From Bifidobacteriaceae bacterium (GTDB taxonomy: Bacteria; Actinomycetota; Actinomycetes; Actinomycetales; WQXJ01), in assembly GCA_031266115.1 (NCBI GenBank), contig JAISBQ010000236.1, positions 1 to 22,705 on the forward strand: 22,705 nt of DNA, written 5' to 3'. Below the pieces are notes generated by a model. That model did no database searches. It saw only the letters and a program-made list of their open reading frames with translations, and was not told the origin of the DNA. Each line of letters opens with the position of its first letter. Position 1 is the first letter of the stretch. This document shows positions 21,803 to 22,705 of the stretch, piece after piece. A program made the position numbers and the translations under genes.

Positions 21803-22705
21803 CTACAGGTGACGCAGGGTGCTCAGGATTGACCTGTCGGCCGCCGCGATCATCGCACCGACGATGACGGCCGCGACCAGGGCGCCCGCCGCGCCACCGG
21901 CTAGGGCGGCCCACCCGTCCACGCTCGCGATGGCGTCCACGTCGAGCACCTCCTTAGGCGCCAAACCCGAGCCACCGCGATGCCCATCCAGTCGGATCGC
22001 TACGGCCGCGCCGGTGGCGCGGCCGGCGACACCGGCAAACGCGGCAGCGACGCTGCCGATAGCGAGAGTGCGCCCCAGACCGCCTACTGCGCCCGGCCCG
22101 ACGGTTCGACGCACGGCGACAACCAGGCCGACGGCCGCCATCGTCATTCCGATGGTCGAACCGGCGCCCAGGCCCCGAAGCGCTCCCACGGAGTCCGGCC
22201 CGCTGGATGTCCAGGCGAACACCGCGACGGCACTGGCGACCGCAACACCGAGCCACCCCACGGCCGACCACCCCACGGCGAGTCGAGGGTGCCCCACCGT
22301 GTACAGAACTCGGGTCGTGTGTGCCATGAGTGCGAATCCGACCAACCCGGGGGCGAACCACGTCAACGCCTCGGGCAAGCCCACCACCCGTCCAGACAGG
22401 TCGATCGTGGAGAACACCTGCCCCACCGCAGGCGCCACGGCGACCAGGAGCGCCGCACCGAGAACGGCTGAGGCGGCCACCGCCCGGCCGGTGGCCGCGG
22501 CGGTGGCCTGTAGGGCGGCATCGTCGAATCGGTCACCATGGGCGGCGATGCGCGGGAATGCGGCGGTGACCAGCGGAATCGCCAACACCGCATACGGCAA
22601 CACGTAGATCGCCTGGGTGTAGGAGTAGGTGGGCAGCACTCCGGTGCCGCCCCTGTGCAACGCCAGCCACATGACCGCGACCACGCTGACTTGCTGGGCG
22701 ACGAG
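21803..22705 (-). CDS. MurJ/MviN-family lipid II flippase, C-terminal part (5' end outside window)
   Basis: The frame is open to the right edge (300 residues plus stop). It contains about seven hydrophobic segments. The sequence YVLPYAVLAIPLVTAAFPRIAAHGD matches the MviN/MurJ core, where a membrane helix is followed by the conserved AFPR and a polar loop; GFALMAHTTRVLYTVGHPRLAV is a further family-like region. MurJ moves lipid II across the membrane for wall synthesis. A polar loop of about 30 residues (LDGHRGGSGLAPKEVLDVDAI) precedes the last helix, and the protein ends STLRHL. Catalytic N-terminal residues are outside the window. It occupies the position directly upstream of ftsZ, where ftsQ is usual. 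Confidence 0.82.
   Translation of the reverse strand, partial: LVAQQVSVVAVMWLALHRGGTGVLPTYSYTQAIYVLPYAVLAIPLVTAAFPRIAAHGDRFDDAALQATAAATGRAVAASAVLGAALLVAVAPAVGQVFSTIDLSGRVVGLPEALTWFAPGLVGFALMAHTTRVLYTVGHPRLAVGWSAVGWLGVAVASAVAVFAWTSSGPDSVGALRGLGAGSTIGMTMAAVGLVVAVRRTVGPGAVGGLGRTLAIGSVAAAFAGVAGRATGAAVAIRLDGHRGGSGLAPKEVLDVDAIASVDGWAALAGGAAGALVAAVIVGAMIAAADRSILSTLRHL

Overview
This is a gene-dense, high-GC stretch of an actinobacterial (Actinomycetota) chromosome. The evidence is the gene content and order: ftsZ, pgeF, sepF, yggT, divIVA, a DksA-type zinc-finger gene, lspA, an RluA-type pseudouridine synthase, dnaE, then a his cluster with a PriA-type isomerase, then infC. Frequent GTG starts, many ATGA/GTGA stop-start overlaps, a Wag31-type DivIVA and SepF in place of FtsA/ZipA all agree. 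I cannot fix the genus; the order resembles Micrococcales/Actinomycetales.

Layout. Apart from a two-gene toxin-antitoxin module, every gene lies on the minus strand, so transcription runs from the right edge to the left. From right to left: the 3' part of a murJ-like flippase gene (cut by the window edge); a 640-bp non-coding region with an 82-bp tandem duplication and dispersed repeats; a division/envelope/replication run (ftsZ, pgeF, a small unknown ORF, sepF, yggT, divIVA, dksA-like, lspA, rluA-like, dnaE); a secreted CAP-domain protein only 3 bp after dnaE; a repeat-rich spacer; the histidine cluster hisD-hisC-hisB-orf177-hisH-hisA/priA; a plus-strand vapBC module convergent with hisA; an ABC-F ATPase gene; and infC, which starts with ATT and runs off the left edge with a very long low-complexity tail.

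How they work together. FtsZ, SepF, DivIVA and YggT belong to division and polar growth. MurJ and LspA are envelope functions, and DnaE is the replicative polymerase. The his genes cover dehydrogenase, transaminase, dehydratase, glutamine amidotransferase and isomerase steps. hisF, hisG, hisE and hisI are not in the window. vapBC and the ABC-F gene sit between hisA and infC and look like accessory insertions at an otherwise conserved junction.

The most unusual signal is in the intergenic DNA. Three separate non-coding regions (upstream of infC, between the ABC-F gene and vapB, and upstream of ftsZ) each hold two forward and two or more inverted copies of one 14-16 bp motif (consensus GCGAGSTTTCGCACAC), arranged as nested converging pairs. 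A fourth region (between the CAP gene and hisD) has the same two-plus-two nested layout built from an unrelated ~23-bp unit. This looks like a REP/BIME-like family or a paired-site binding array that I do not recognise.
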